64,000 nt of DNA from Lutibacter sp. A64 (GCF_022429565.1 NZ_CP092487.1:2932001-2996000), one strand, 5' to 3'. Positions 16,917 to 26,363 are shown, numbered from the stretch's first letter. The notes: a model not told the origin generated them from the sequence alone. Translations and numbers: made by a program.

Positions 16917-17954
16917 ATGAAATACACCAAAATTCCAAATACCGATATAAAAGTTAGTAAAATTTGTTTGGGAACTATGACTTTCGGTCAGCAAAACACC
17001 GAAAAACAAGCTCATGAACAACTAAATTATGCAGTAGAACAAGGTGTAAATTTTATTGATACTGCAGAAATGTATTCGGTACCTGCGCAAGCTGTAACAC
17101 AAGGAAATACAGAACGGTATATTGGAGCGTGGTTAAAAAATCAAAAGAGAGAAGATTTAGTAGTTGCTTCTAAAGTTGTTGGACCCAATGATTCTTTTAA
17201 TTATATAAGAGAAAACCTTGGTTTTTCTAAAAATGCCATTGAAGATGCTCTAACAAAAAGTTTAAAAAGATTACAAACCGATTATATAGATTTGTATCAA
17301 TTGCATTGGCCCGAACGCAATGCAAATTTTTTTGGAAAAAGAAATTATGTTCACAAAACCGATGAAAAATGGGAAGATAATTTTAAAGAAGTTATTGAAA
17401 CTTTAAATAAATATGTGAAAGAAGGAAAAATACGTCATTACGGTGTTTCTAATGAGACCTCTTGGGGTGTTATGCGTCAGATAACCGAAAGTAACAATAA
17501 TAATTTAACACGTTGTAAAACCATTCAAAATCCATATTCTTTATTAAATAGGTTATTTGAAATTAATTTAGCTGAGGTTGCAATGCGAGAAAATATTGGT
17601 TTATTAGCGTATTCTCCATTAGGTTTTGGAACACTTTCAGGGAAATATTTAAACGGAAAAATGCCCAATAATTCTCGTATAAAATTATTTCCACAATACA
17701 ATAGATATAGTAGTAAACAATCTATTTTTTTGACTGAAAAATATGCAGAATTAGCTAAAGAATTAGAGATTAGTTTAACACAACTTTCTTTAGCATTTGT
17801 AAATCAGCGTGAATTTTTAACAGCTAATATTATTGGAGCCACAACATTAGAGCAATTAAAAGAAAATATTTCAAGTATTCACATAGAACTTTCTTCTGAA
17901 ACTTTAAATAAAATAGATGCAATTCAAGAATTACAGCCTAATCCAGCTCCTTAA
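16917..17954 (+). CDS. Tas-like NADP-dependent aldo/keto reductase
   Basis: A 345-residue TIM-barrel oxidoreductase very like E. coli Tas: LGTMTFGQQN at 18-27, FIDTAEMY with catalytic Asp and Tyr at about 47-54, ASKV with the catalytic Lys, LYQLHWPERN with the His, HYGVSNETSWGVMR, TIQNPYSLLNR and a LSFVNQREF-type cofactor segment. Substrate unknown. Single gene; no terminator recognised directly after it. Confidence 0.92.
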   Translation: MKYTKIPNTDIKVSKICLGTMTFGQQNTEKQAHEQLNYAVEQGVNFIDTAEMYSVPAQAVTQGNTERYIGAWLKNQKREDLVVASKVVGPNDSFNYIRENLGFSKNAIEDALTKSLKRLQTDYIDLYQLHWPERNANFFGKRNYVHKTDEKWEDNFKEVIETLNKYVKEGKIRHYGVSNETSWGVMRQITESNNNNLTRCKTIQNPYSLLNRLFEINLAEVAMRENIGLLAYSPLGFGTLSGKYLNGKMPNNSRIKLFPQYNRYSSKQSIFLTEKYAELAKELEISLTQLSLAFVNQREFLTANIIGATTLEQLKENISSIHIELSSETLNKIDAIQELQPNPAP

Positions 17955-18054
17955 AAACAACTAAAAAAATCGAATTTTTCAATCAAAATTTCTTGTAATT
18001 TTTTCTTTTTTTAGAAATTAAAATAGTATTTGTTGCCTTATATTTTGTTTAAAT

Positions 18055-18236
18055 AACCCGTTGTGCATTTTGATTATTTACTCGTGTATTAGCATCAGTT
18101 CGAGTTATTTTTGATAAAAATCGTATCGAGAACCATTATAGTTCTATAAAAATACCATTTTAGATACTAATTTTAAGCCTAAGAAGGCTAAAATTCACTC
18201 GAATTGACGAAGTTTTATCAAAATGCACAATAGGTT
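18055..18236. repeat. Small element bounded by 20-bp inverted repeats
   Basis: The left end 18055-18074 and right end 18217-18236 are inverted copies with 2 mismatches in 20 (both contain TTGTGCATTTTGAT when read inward). The interior holds several small hairpins: ACTCG/CGAGT, AGAAC/GTTCT and AGCCT/AGGCT. No ORF inside. It could be a MITE-like non-autonomous element, a dispersed intergenic repeat or a structured RNA. Confidence 0.6.
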
Positions 18237-18362
18237 TAAATAGTTAATTGGTATTTAAGTAAATATTTCTATTTAGTAAACTAATAAAGTTTGTAAATAG
18301 TTATAAGATAATGAGTTAAAATATTATTTAAAGTTGTAATTATTTTCATATATTTTTTATTT

Positions 18363-18408
18363 CTATGATTTAAATCATAGTTTAAACTTAAAATTTTTAC
18401 AAAATTTG
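18363..18408 (+). promoter_or_regulatory. Crp/Fnr-type operator and promoter of nrfHA
   Basis: An 18-bp perfect palindrome CTATGATTTAAATCATAG at 18363-18380 contains TGAT-N4-ATCA, the Fnr half-sites. A -7-like box AAAATTTG ends at 18408, 36.5 bp from the palindrome centre, which puts the site near -41.5, the class II activator position. nrfH starts at 18480. Confidence 0.7.
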
Positions 18409-18479
18409 TATAAACAAGAAATAAAAGAGATTTTTTTGTCTTAAAATCCTTTTTTGAATTTTTCAAAAATTATATTTAT

Positions 18480-19097
18480 ATGAAAAGGCTATTTAAATTT
18501 TTTATTCCACCAAAACAATGGCGTATACCGGTAATTATTTTACTGGGTGCTATTTGTGGGTTAGGTTTGTACGCAATGGTTGAATCAAAGGCCATATCTT
18601 ATTTGTCTGATGACCCAAAAACGTGTGCTAATTGTCATGTAATGACTCCACAATATACAACTTGGCAAAATAGCTCTCACCGGGAATGGGCTTCTTGTAA
18701 TGATTGCCATGTACCTCATGATAATATTTTTAACACATATTATTTTAAAGCCAAAGACGGTTTATACCATGCTTCAGTTTTTACAACTCGTGGAGAACCA
18801 GAAGTGATTAAAATGAAAGAAGCTGGTAATGAAGTGGTTCAAAATAACTGTATTCGTTGTCATCAAGATCAAGTTACCGATGCGCGCTTAAATGGAATGA
18901 TAGCAACGCATTTTGAAGATAGAACAGAACGTAAATGTTGGACCTGTCATCAAGAAGTTCCACACGGAAGTATACATAGTTTGTCTTCAGTAAAATACTA
19001 CGGAAAAATTTCAGATGAACATCAAGAAACAGTACCAAATTGGCTTAGTAAATTTTTAAATAAATCAGAAAAACAAAAAGATAAAAAAGATGAGTAA
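18480..19097 (+). CDS. nrfH: Cytochrome c nitrite reductase small subunit NrfH
   Basis: A 205-residue membrane-anchored NapC/NirT-family tetraheme quinol dehydrogenase that passes electrons from menaquinol to NrfA. One N-terminal transmembrane helix (about 16-35) precedes four CxxCH heme sites: CANCH, CNDCH, CIRCH and CWTCH. The methionine after the first site (CANCHVM) fits the unusual NrfH heme ligand. The stop overlaps the nrfA start by 8 nt, indicating translational coupling. An Fnr-like site lies upstream. Confidence 0.96.
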   Translation: MKRLFKFFIPPKQWRIPVIILLGAICGLGLYAMVESKAISYLSDDPKTCANCHVMTPQYTTWQNSSHREWASCNDCHVPHDNIFNTYYFKAKDGLYHASVFTTRGEPEVIKMKEAGNEVVQNNCIRCHQDQVTDARLNGMIATHFEDRTERKCWTCHQEVPHGSIHSLSSVKYYGKISDEHQETVPNWLSKFLNKSEKQKDKKDE

Positions 19098-20580
19098 TAA
19101 AAGAAAACCTTGGATGAACTGGATGCTTTTTTTAGCATCGTTAGTAATTGTGTTTTTGTTAGGACTTTTAGTGTCTTCAATAACAGAACGCAAAATGGAG
19201 GCTAAATTTGCATATACTCCAATGACTGAAATTAATAAATTGGAACCTAGAAATGAAGTTTGGGGAGAAAATTTTCCTCGAGAATTTCAATCGTATTACA
19301 AAACGGCAGATACTACTTTCCGTTCAAAATATAATGGAAATGCAATGATTGATATGCTTGAAGAAGATCCTCGTTTAGTGGTACTTTGGGCAGGTTATGG
19401 ATTTTCAAAAGATTACAATCAAGGACGTGGACACGTGTACGCAATTGAAGATGTAAGAAATACTTTAAGAACAGGCGCTCCAACTGGACCAGAAGACGGA
19501 CCTATGCCTTCTACTTGTTGGACGTGTAAATCGCCAGATGTACCACGTTTAATAAACGAAATAGGAGTGGATGCTTATTATAGTGGTAAATGGGCAAGTA
19601 AAGGTACAGAAATTGTGAATCCAATTGGTTGTGCAAACTGTCATGATGAAGAATCAATGCGACTTACTATTACGCAACCAGCTTTAATTGAAGCCTTTGA
19701 ACGTCAAGGAAAAGACATTACAAAAGTTTCACATAACGAAATGCGTTCGTTGGTGTGTGCGCAATGTCACGTAGAATATTATTTCAACAAAAATTTACCT
19801 GGAAAAGAAGGAATCCCTTACTTAGTTTTCCCTTGGGATGATGGTCAAACTGTTGAAGATATGGAAAAATATTATGACAATATTGAATTTAGCGATTGGA
19901 CACACGCCATTAGTAAAGCACCAATGTTAAAGGCACAACATCCAGGTTACGAAACCTACAATATGGGTATTCACGGCCAAAGAGGAGTTTCATGTGCCGA
20001 CTGCCATATGCCCTATAAAACTGAGGGTGGACAAAAATTTACCGATCATCATATTCAATCTCCTTTAAATAATGTGGCGAATTCTTGTCAAGTTTGTCAT
20101 AGAGAAGAAAAAGATGAATTAATTGCAAATGTTTTCAGTAATCAAGATCGTATTATAGAAAATCGTGACCAATTAGAACGTTTATTAGTACGTGCACACG
20201 TTGAAGCAGGTAAATGTTGGGAATTAGGAGCTACTGAAGCTCAAATGAAAGATATTTTACAAGGTATTCGTATTGGACAATGGCGTTGGGATTATGTTGC
20301 AGCATCGCACGGTGGTTCTTTTCACGCCCCAGTTGAGTTAGGTAGAGTTCTTGGTAAAGGAATTGATATTACACAAGAAACTAGAATTAAATTAGCAAAA
20401 TTGTTAATGAAATTAGGGTTTGAAGGTGAAGTTCCTTATCCAAATATTGAAACAAAAGACGATGCTCAAAAGTTTATTGGATTACCAATAGACGAATTAA
20501 AAGCTGAAAAGAAAGTTTTCTTAAAAGAATTAGCTACAGAGTGGGATAAAGAAGCTGCTGAAAGAGAGGCTAAATATTAA
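19090..20580 (+). CDS. nrfA: Ammonia-forming cytochrome c nitrite reductase NrfA
   Basis: A 496-residue pentaheme enzyme that reduces nitrite to ammonium in the periplasm. N-terminal signal/anchor LFLASLVIVFLLGLLV. The catalytic heme site is the characteristic CWTCK (C143 to K147); CANCH, CAQCH, CADCH and CQVCH bind the other four hemes. AQCHVEYYF and ASHGGSFHAP hold the active-site Tyr and a distal heme His. Normal length. It forms the nrfHA operon; the cytochrome c assembly genes resB/ccsA follow after a terminator and an esterase gene. Confidence 0.97.
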   Translation: MSNKRKPWMNWMLFLASLVIVFLLGLLVSSITERKMEAKFAYTPMTEINKLEPRNEVWGENFPREFQSYYKTADTTFRSKYNGNAMIDMLEEDPRLVVLWAGYGFSKDYNQGRGHVYAIEDVRNTLRTGAPTGPEDGPMPSTCWTCKSPDVPRLINEIGVDAYYSGKWASKGTEIVNPIGCANCHDEESMRLTITQPALIEAFERQGKDITKVSHNEMRSLVCAQCHVEYYFNKNLPGKEGIPYLVFPWDDGQTVEDMEKYYDNIEFSDWTHAISKAPMLKAQHPGYETYNMGIHGQRGVSCADCHMPYKTEGGQKFTDHHIQSPLNNVANSCQVCHREEKDELIANVFSNQDRIIENRDQLERLLVRAHVEAGKCWELGATEAQMKDILQGIRIGQWRWDYVAASHGGSFHAPVELGRVLGKGIDITQETRIKLAKLLMKLGFEGEVPYPNIETKDDAQKFIGLPIDELKAEKKVFLKELATEWDKEAAEREAKY

Positions 20581-20614
20581 TTTTGAAAAGATTTAGAGTA
20601 TAAGACAATAGGCG

Positions 20615-20655
20615 CTAAAAATGCTTCTGAAAAATTAATCGGAAGCATTTTTAGT
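20615..20655 (+). terminator. Terminator of nrfHA
   Basis: A 13-bp perfect stem CTAAAAATGCTTC (20615-20627)/GAAGCATTTTTAG (20642-20654) with a 14-nt loop. Confidence 0.7.
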
Positions 20656-20662
20656 ATATTTG
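20655..20662 (+). promoter_or_regulatory. -7 promoter box of the SGNH esterase unit
   Basis: TATATTTG begins directly at the foot of the nrfA terminator and lies 27 nt before the ATG at 20690. It would start a unit of esterase, resB and ccsA. Confidence 0.55.
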
Positions 20663-20689
20663 AAAGTATCTAAAATTAAATAAATTTTT

Positions 20690-21535
20690 ATGAACAGTTT
20701 CAAAATAAGTGCACCTTTATTTTTGTTAGTAGTAATGGTTTTATTTACCACTTCAGCTTTTTCTCAAAACTCTAATTTTCATGTTTATTTGTGTTTCGGG
20801 CAATCAAATATGGAAGGGCAAGGAGTTATTGAAGAACAAGATAAAACCGTAGACAATCGCTTTTTAATGATGCAAAGTACAGATTGCCCTAATTTAGAAA
20901 AAACCTTAGGAAGTTGGTATCCAGCAATTCCACCTTTAAGTCAATGTTATACAGGACTTTCACCTGCCGATTATTTTGGTAGAACTATGGTTGAAAAATT
21001 ACCAGATAGCATAAAAGTAGGAGTTATTAATGTGTCCGTTGGAGGTTGCGATATACGCTTATTTGACAAAGATTTATACTTAGAGTACGATGATACTTAT
21101 CCTGAAGCTTGGTTTACAGATAAAGTTGCAGGCTATGGCGGTAATCCGTATCAACGTATAATTAAACTTGCCAAATTAGCGCAAAAAGATGGTGTAATTA
21201 AAGGTATTTTATTACATCAAGGTGAAACAAATACAGGAGATGAAAATTGGCCGTTGTATGTAGCAACTGTTTACAATAATATGCTAGAAGATCTTTCTTT
21301 AAATGCAGCCGATGTGCCTTTGTTAGTTGGTGAAGTTGTTCATGAAAATCAACAAGGTAAATGTGCAAGTATGAATGCAATTATTGCAACTGTACCAAAA
21401 GTGATTCCAACAGCACATGTAATTTCATCAGATGGTTGTTCGGTAAAATCAGATAATGTTCATTTTAATGCTCAAGGTTACCGTGAATTAGGAAAACGTT
21501 ATGCAATTGAAATGTTAAAAATAGTAGAAAACTAA
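20690..21535 (+). CDS. Secreted SGNH-type acetylesterase (CE6/sialate O-acetylesterase-like)
   Basis: A 281-residue protein with a signal peptide (residues 1-26, ending SAFSQ). The nucleophile block GQSNMEG is at about 37-43, an HQGETNTG block at about 176, and DNVHFNAQGYRELG near the end gives the Asp-His pair. This order is that of the DUF303/CE6 family, which removes acetyl groups from sugars or xylan. Position between nrfA and the cytochrome c assembly genes is unexpected. No link to cytochrome maturation is known to me, and it may simply be an insertion. Confidence 0.8.
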   Translation: MNSFKISAPLFLLVVMVLFTTSAFSQNSNFHVYLCFGQSNMEGQGVIEEQDKTVDNRFLMMQSTDCPNLEKTLGSWYPAIPPLSQCYTGLSPADYFGRTMVEKLPDSIKVGVINVSVGGCDIRLFDKDLYLEYDDTYPEAWFTDKVAGYGGNPYQRIIKLAKLAQKDGVIKGILLHQGETNTGDENWPLYVATVYNNMLEDLSLNAADVPLLVGEVVHENQQGKCASMNAIIATVPKVIPTAHVISSDGCSVKSDNVHFNAQGYRELGKRYAIEMLKIVEN

Positions 21536-21565
21536 AATTCTTAATTGAATTTATTCGATAAAAAT

Positions 21566-22813
21566 ATGAGTGAAAATACCATAAAATTTCAACGCAAACT
21601 TTGGGAAAACCCTTGGGGTTACGCTGAATCTTTTTTTATAGGTTTTGGATTAATGCTAACAGGCTTTTTTTTAGAAGTTTTTGCAGGTTCAGAACATATA
21701 GTTACAGTTTCGTATCCGTACAATATTTTTATATTGTTTGGTTATATTTTAGTGTTATTTGTACTGTATAAAAAATTTGCAGATAAGCAGTTGATTCGGT
21801 GGCTTACCAAAGTTCCAGCTTCTATTTCAAGCATTGTACTTATTACTATTTTGGTAATGTTCATGGGAATAATTCCACAGGTTCCTTCAACAAATAACTT
21901 GATCAATAATTTAGGTTTAAATCGCATTACTACAAACTGGGCATTTTTATTAATTTTATTTCAATTTTTAACCTGTTTAGGTCTTATTTCAATCAAAAGA
22001 ATTTTACAATTTAAGTGGAGTAATTTTGGGTTTATTTTAAATCACGTAGGCTTATTTTTAGCACTAACAGCAGGTATGTTAGGTACTGGAGATTTACAGC
22101 GGTTATCTATAAATTTATATGAAGAAAAACCAAGTTGGATAGCAACGGATGCACAAAATAACCAACTTGAATTGCCTTTTGCTTTTTATTTAAAAGATTT
22201 TGTAATTGAAGAATATGCACCAAAATTAGCATTAATAGACAATAGTACCGGGAGTATTTCGCAAAATAAAGGCAATAATTTATATTTAGTTGAAAAAGAT
22301 GAAACCTATTTTTTTAACAATTTTGAAGTAACGGTTGAAGATTATTTACCAAATGCCATTCGCTTTGGAATGCGATATGAACCTGTTAATGAAATTGGCG
22401 CACCACCAGCGGCATTTATTTCAGTAAAAAATATTGAAAATGATTCCATTCAAAAAGGGTGGATTAGTAGCGGAAGTTTCCGATATTCATATGAATCATT
22501 AAAAATTAATGATGCCTATTCTATGGTAATGACCATTCCTGAAGCAAAAAAATTTAGTTCAGACATAGATATTTTAACTAAAGAAGGAGAACGTATAAGT
22601 ACAGTTTTAGAAGTAAATAAGCCTTTTAAATTTAGAGGTTATAAAATTTATCAATTAAGTTACGATGATAAAATGGGTAAATGGAGTAATTTAAGCGTTT
22701 TAGAACTTGTAAAAGACCCTTGGCTTCCTTTAATATATTTGGGTATATTTATGATGATTGCTGGTGCTATTTATATGTTTTGGATGGGAAATAAAATAAC
22801 TAAAAACGAATAA
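21566..22813 (+). CDS. ResB-like cytochrome c biogenesis protein
   Basis: The ATG at 21566 gives 415 residues; a TTG 21 nt earlier is also in frame. Four hydrophobic helices and a large periplasmic loop fit the ResB/Ccs1 protein of system II, which with CcsA exports heme and attaches it to apocytochrome c. ILNHVGLFLALTAGMLGTGDLQRL and FKFRGYKIYQLSYDDKMGKWS are typical of the group. It lies 1 nt before ccsA. NrfA and NrfH, with nine hemes in total, are the obvious local clients. Confidence 0.88.
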   Translation: MSENTIKFQRKLWENPWGYAESFFIGFGLMLTGFFLEVFAGSEHIVTVSYPYNIFILFGYILVLFVLYKKFADKQLIRWLTKVPASISSIVLITILVMFMGIIPQVPSTNNLINNLGLNRITTNWAFLLILFQFLTCLGLISIKRILQFKWSNFGFILNHVGLFLALTAGMLGTGDLQRLSINLYEEKPSWIATDAQNNQLELPFAFYLKDFVIEEYAPKLALIDNSTGSISQNKGNNLYLVEKDETYFFNNFEVTVEDYLPNAIRFGMRYEPVNEIGAPPAAFISVKNIENDSIQKGWISSGSFRYSYESLKINDAYSMVMTIPEAKKFSSDIDILTKEGERISTVLEVNKPFKFRGYKIYQLSYDDKMGKWSNLSVLELVKDPWLPLIYLGIFMMIAGAIYMFWMGNKITKNE

Positions 22814-22814
22814 T

Positions 22815-23615
22815 ATGACTTGGATAGATTTTCCTTTTTATAGTTCAATAACGGGTTTTTTATGGGTTTTAGGACTTATTTTTTTAGTAGTTTCCTATAA
22901 AAAACAAACACTCATAAAAATAGCATATTTGTTATTTTTGTTGGGCTGGGCAATGTTGATAACCTTTGTAGTAAAATTGTGGATAGAACTCGACCGTCCG
23001 CCAATGCGAACCTTGGGTGAAACTCGCTTATGGTATGCTACATTTTTACCTTTAATTGGTTTTATAACTTATATACGTTGGAAATATAAGTGGTTTTTAG
23101 CATACAGTATTTTAATGGCAGCAATGTTTTTAGCTATTAATTATTTAAACCCAGAAACATACTCTAAAACATTAATGCCAGCGTTACAAAGTCCGTGGTT
23201 TATACCACATGTATTGGTATACTTATTTTCTTATGCCGTGTTAGCAGCTTCAAGTATAGTTGCCATAAAAGGTTGGTACGATAGTTACAAAGGAAATTTT
23301 AATATAGAAACCTTAAAATTAGCCGACAACCTAGTGTACATCGGTTTTGCTTTTTTAACCTTAGGATTGCTTTTTGGAGCTTTATGGGCAAAAGAAGCTT
23401 GGGGACATTATTGGACTTGGGATCCAAAAGAAGTTTGGGCATTTTTAACTTGGATGGGTTATTTAATTTACATTCATTACCGTCATTTTCATAATCATAA
23501 AACAAAACAAGCGCTAACTATTTTAGCACTTGCTTTTGTTGTTTTATTAGTATGTTGGTTTGGTGTAAATTATTTGCCAGTTGCAAACACCAGTGTACAT
23601 ACATATACAAATTAG
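22815..23615 (+). CDS. ccsA: Cytochrome c assembly protein CcsA
   Basis: A 266-residue membrane protein with about eight helices. The heme-handling tryptophan-rich motif WGHYWTWDPKEVWAFLTW at about residues 195-212 is diagnostic for the CcsA/CcmC superfamily. Invariant histidine candidates lie in HVLVY and HYRHFHNH. It is co-transcribed with resB (1-nt gap). It ends 23 nt before the convergent esterase gene. Confidence 0.93.
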   Translation: MTWIDFPFYSSITGFLWVLGLIFLVVSYKKQTLIKIAYLLFLLGWAMLITFVVKLWIELDRPPMRTLGETRLWYATFLPLIGFITYIRWKYKWFLAYSILMAAMFLAINYLNPETYSKTLMPALQSPWFIPHVLVYLFSYAVLAASSIVAIKGWYDSYKGNFNIETLKLADNLVYIGFAFLTLGLLFGALWAKEAWGHYWTWDPKEVWAFLTWMGYLIYIHYRHFHNHKTKQALTILALAFVVLLVCWFGVNYLPVANTSVHTYTN

Positions 23616-23638
23616 TTTAAAAGATAATTAATGTTATT

Positions 23639-26218
23639 TTAATTCCATTTAAAATCTCCTTTATCGATAGACCAATCATTTCCAAAAAAACCTGCACATT
23701 TTACAGCTTTATCTCCATTGGAAATTACTGTATTGTCGAATAATAGTACATCTGGAAACGTTGTACCATTTACTAAATAGTTATTAGCATACGTAGCTTT
23801 CATACCATTAGTTCCGGTTGCAGTTACTATACCAATACTTGCAAAATCGCTATCGGTTCTTGGTACTGTAAAATATAATCCCCATTGGTTTCCAGTTAAT
23901 TTTTTAGTACCAATAGTTACTAAATTATCTTCTACTTGGATAGGGCTATTTTTAAGTAATTTATTCCAAGCAGCATTATTGCTTTTATTTCCGTAAATAA
24001 TTACGTTTCTATCTGTGTATTTTTTAGCATTAAAGTCGGTATCTTTTATAACTTCAATTGTACCATTTGCTCTATACCAGAATGTTTCTGCATCAAATTT
24101 TGCTTTATTATAATACCATTCGTTTTCAAGAGTTGACCCTTTTGTTGCGTACACAAATACAACATTATGTCTAAAAGCATCTTTAAAACCACCATTTCTA
24201 TGTGGTCCTTTTTCTTGTAATGAAGGTTTATTTACAATGTTCCATTCATTGTTTTTAGCTGTTAAAAACACTTTTGAATTGGAGTTTACATTAAAAGTTG
24301 TTCCATCTACAGAAATGTTGGTAATAGTATCGCTTAATTTAGTTAAATCAACTTCTAATAATTCAACATTATCAGTATCAATTTTAAATGAATTTTCTTT
24401 TGAGAAATTAAAAGAACTTACTTCAAAAGGCTTTTTTTGTTGATGGATAGTAATAAAATTAGATGTTGCAGAAACTCCAGGAGAACCTGTATAAAATTCT
24501 AGGTTTTTAATTTCGTTTGGATTTTTTAGTGTACGTTCTTTAAAAAAGTTAAATATTTTATACCAATCTAAACTGTGATTTCCGTACCAATGCGTTCCAT
24601 CAGGATATTCATAATAAGTAAAATCGTTATGAAATTTACCTAAACGTTCTCTCATATCACGTGCAATAAAAGTTGGTACAACATTGTCTTTTTCTCCGTG
24701 TAAAACATATACACCATAATGTAAGTAGTTACGAATTAATTTTAATGTTCGGCTTGGAGTACCAGCTCTTTTCATTAATATTTCAACTTCTGTTGGTATG
24801 TAGGGAGTTTTTATTTTGGCAACAACTTCAGGAGTCATTCCTCTTTTAGTTAACTCCTCTTGCGGTAATTCTAAGGTTTTCTTTAAAAAACTATCGCGGT
24901 ACAATAATAAGTCTGGATAACCAGCACACGGAGCAATAGACGCAAATTTATCTGGATATGTAGCACCTAAATACCAAGTTCCGTGTCCACCCATTGAGTG
25001 ACCTGTTAAATAAATTTTTGAAGGATCTGGTTGATAAATATTTTTAGCATCAGCTAAAACTTCTAAAGCATCTAATCTTCCCCAATCTTCCCAAGCAAAA
25101 CCAAAAGGTCTACGGTTGGTTGGTGCAACTACATTTCCCCAGTCTTTTTTCTGGTAAGCATTCGCTTGGTTTACAGCTTCTACAGAAGCACCGTGTACTG
25201 AAAGAAATAACGCTTGTTTTTCTGAATTTTTATCGGTTGAAGGTGCAACACTATAATATTGAACACTTCCATCTATATTACTTATAAATGTTTTTTTATG
25301 ATGTTTGTGTTTTGTTTTAATTTCTACTTTAACTATTTGATTAGAAACAATTTGACTTTTATTATCTTTAAGTTCTAATTGTAAATTTACTTGTTCTAAA
25401 GGTGTTTCTTTTGATACTGAAGCAATAGAAAAAGGAACTTTAAGCACACTCATTGGAGGAATTGCTATTACTTTTGATTCTTTTTGAGTTCCTAATAAAT
25501 TAGATGATATTGTATAATTTTCAACCCAGTTATTAGATGCGTTTATTACTCTAATTGCTCCTTTATAATCTTTGGTTTCCTCTACTAAAATATCTGGCAT
25601 TGTAAGATCTCTTGATGTAAATTGAACAGGTTTTTGAGGTTCAATTAAACGCGCTCTAATACGAGGAAAACGACCAACTTTTAAAATAAAAGTATTGGTT
25701 CCTTTTTTTAGTTTAAGAGGAATTAAATTCCAACCAAAATCGTAATGATCACCTTCGTGTGGCAATCCATTTATTAATAGCATTGTATGTCCAGAAGCTT
25801 CAAAAAGAACAGTTTTTTCTGAGTTAGATTTATAGGTTAAATAAACATAACTAGATTTTAAATCTTTATTACTAAATGTATTTGTTTCATCTGTTGAAAT
25901 GGCTTTCCATTTTAATTCATTTCCTAGATAATCAATATCAAAAACTTCATTTTCTGAAACTTTTAAAGTAGGATTCATTAAAAATTTATCAAAAACAGGT
26001 TCTTTTGGAAAAGAAGAAGAATTAAAAGTGAAATCTTGAATTTTTAAGGAAAGTCCGTTTTTAAATACGTGTAGTAATTTTCCCTCACTAATTTCATTTA
26101 CTTTTTCTTTGCCAAAATATTCTACAATATTTCCTGTTTTTTGTTGGGCAAATTGTACGGTGGTAATTAAAAGAATCAAAATAAAGCTTGAAACTTTTTT
26201 GTAATTTTTTAGTTGCAT
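23639..26218 (-). CDS. Large secreted alpha/beta-hydrolase (esterase/S9-like)
   Basis: An 859-residue protein with a signal peptide (1-24, ends QFAQQ). The N-terminal half is beta-rich with a galactose-binding-like part (HEGDHYDFGWNLIPLKLKKGTNTFIL). The hydrolase core has TGHSMGGHG with nucleophile S408, an Asp in LHGEKDNVVP and a His in GTHWYG, giving a complete triad. The C-terminal 250 residues are beta-rich. It resembles CE1-like esterases and prolyl-oligopeptidase-like proteins of polysaccharide degraders. Substrate unknown; no SusC/D genes are adjacent. Confidence 0.75.
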   Translation of the reverse strand: MQLKNYKKVSSFILILLITTVQFAQQKTGNIVEYFGKEKVNEISEGKLLHVFKNGLSLKIQDFTFNSSSFPKEPVFDKFLMNPTLKVSENEVFDIDYLGNELKWKAISTDETNTFSNKDLKSSYVYLTYKSNSEKTVLFEASGHTMLLINGLPHEGDHYDFGWNLIPLKLKKGTNTFILKVGRFPRIRARLIEPQKPVQFTSRDLTMPDILVEETKDYKGAIRVINASNNWVENYTISSNLLGTQKESKVIAIPPMSVLKVPFSIASVSKETPLEQVNLQLELKDNKSQIVSNQIVKVEIKTKHKHHKKTFISNIDGSVQYYSVAPSTDKNSEKQALFLSVHGASVEAVNQANAYQKKDWGNVVAPTNRRPFGFAWEDWGRLDALEVLADAKNIYQPDPSKIYLTGHSMGGHGTWYLGATYPDKFASIAPCAGYPDLLLYRDSFLKKTLELPQEELTKRGMTPEVVAKIKTPYIPTEVEILMKRAGTPSRTLKLIRNYLHYGVYVLHGEKDNVVPTFIARDMRERLGKFHNDFTYYEYPDGTHWYGNHSLDWYKIFNFFKERTLKNPNEIKNLEFYTGSPGVSATSNFITIHQQKKPFEVSSFNFSKENSFKIDTDNVELLEVDLTKLSDTITNISVDGTTFNVNSNSKVFLTAKNNEWNIVNKPSLQEKGPHRNGGFKDAFRHNVVFVYATKGSTLENEWYYNKAKFDAETFWYRANGTIEVIKDTDFNAKKYTDRNVIIYGNKSNNAAWNKLLKNSPIQVEDNLVTIGTKKLTGNQWGLYFTVPRTDSDFASIGIVTATGTNGMKATYANNYLVNGTTFPDVLLFDNTVISNGDKAVKCAGFFGNDWSIDKGDFKWN

Positions 26219-26293
26219 TTTTAAAGTTTACGATTTTATTAGAAAACTTAAATATGCAATTATTACGTAGAATTTTAAAAAAATATAGACAAA

Positions 26294-26332
26294 TAGCGTT
26301 AAATTTTGGCTAAAGGAAGCTTTTTAACGCTA
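26294..26332 (-). terminator. Hairpin between acyl-CoA ligase and esterase genes
   Basis: A 10-bp perfect inverted repeat TAGCGTTAAA (26294-26303)/TTTAACGCTA (26323-26332). It lies 3' of the ligase gene and 76 nt 5' of the esterase gene, so it could be a terminator or an operator. Confidence 0.5.
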
Positions 26333-26363
26333 ATAATTGTAAAATAAATTTTTAAAAAGGGAC

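Larger units (their letters stand above)
17955..18479. other. 525-nt intergenic region before nrfH
   Basis: Holds the 182-bp inverted-repeat element (18055-18236), an AT-rich stretch, then a Crp/Fnr-type palindrome and promoter for nrfH (18363-18408). A 61-codon frame on the minus strand (18281-18466) is lysine/asparagine-rich by composition and overlaps the promoter, so it is not considered a gene. Confidence 0.7.

Noticed and set aside
18281..18466. 61-codon minus-strand frame before nrfH
   Set aside because: Composition is that of translated AT-rich spacer (Lys, Asn, Tyr, Leu) and it overlaps the Crp/Fnr site and promoter of nrfH.
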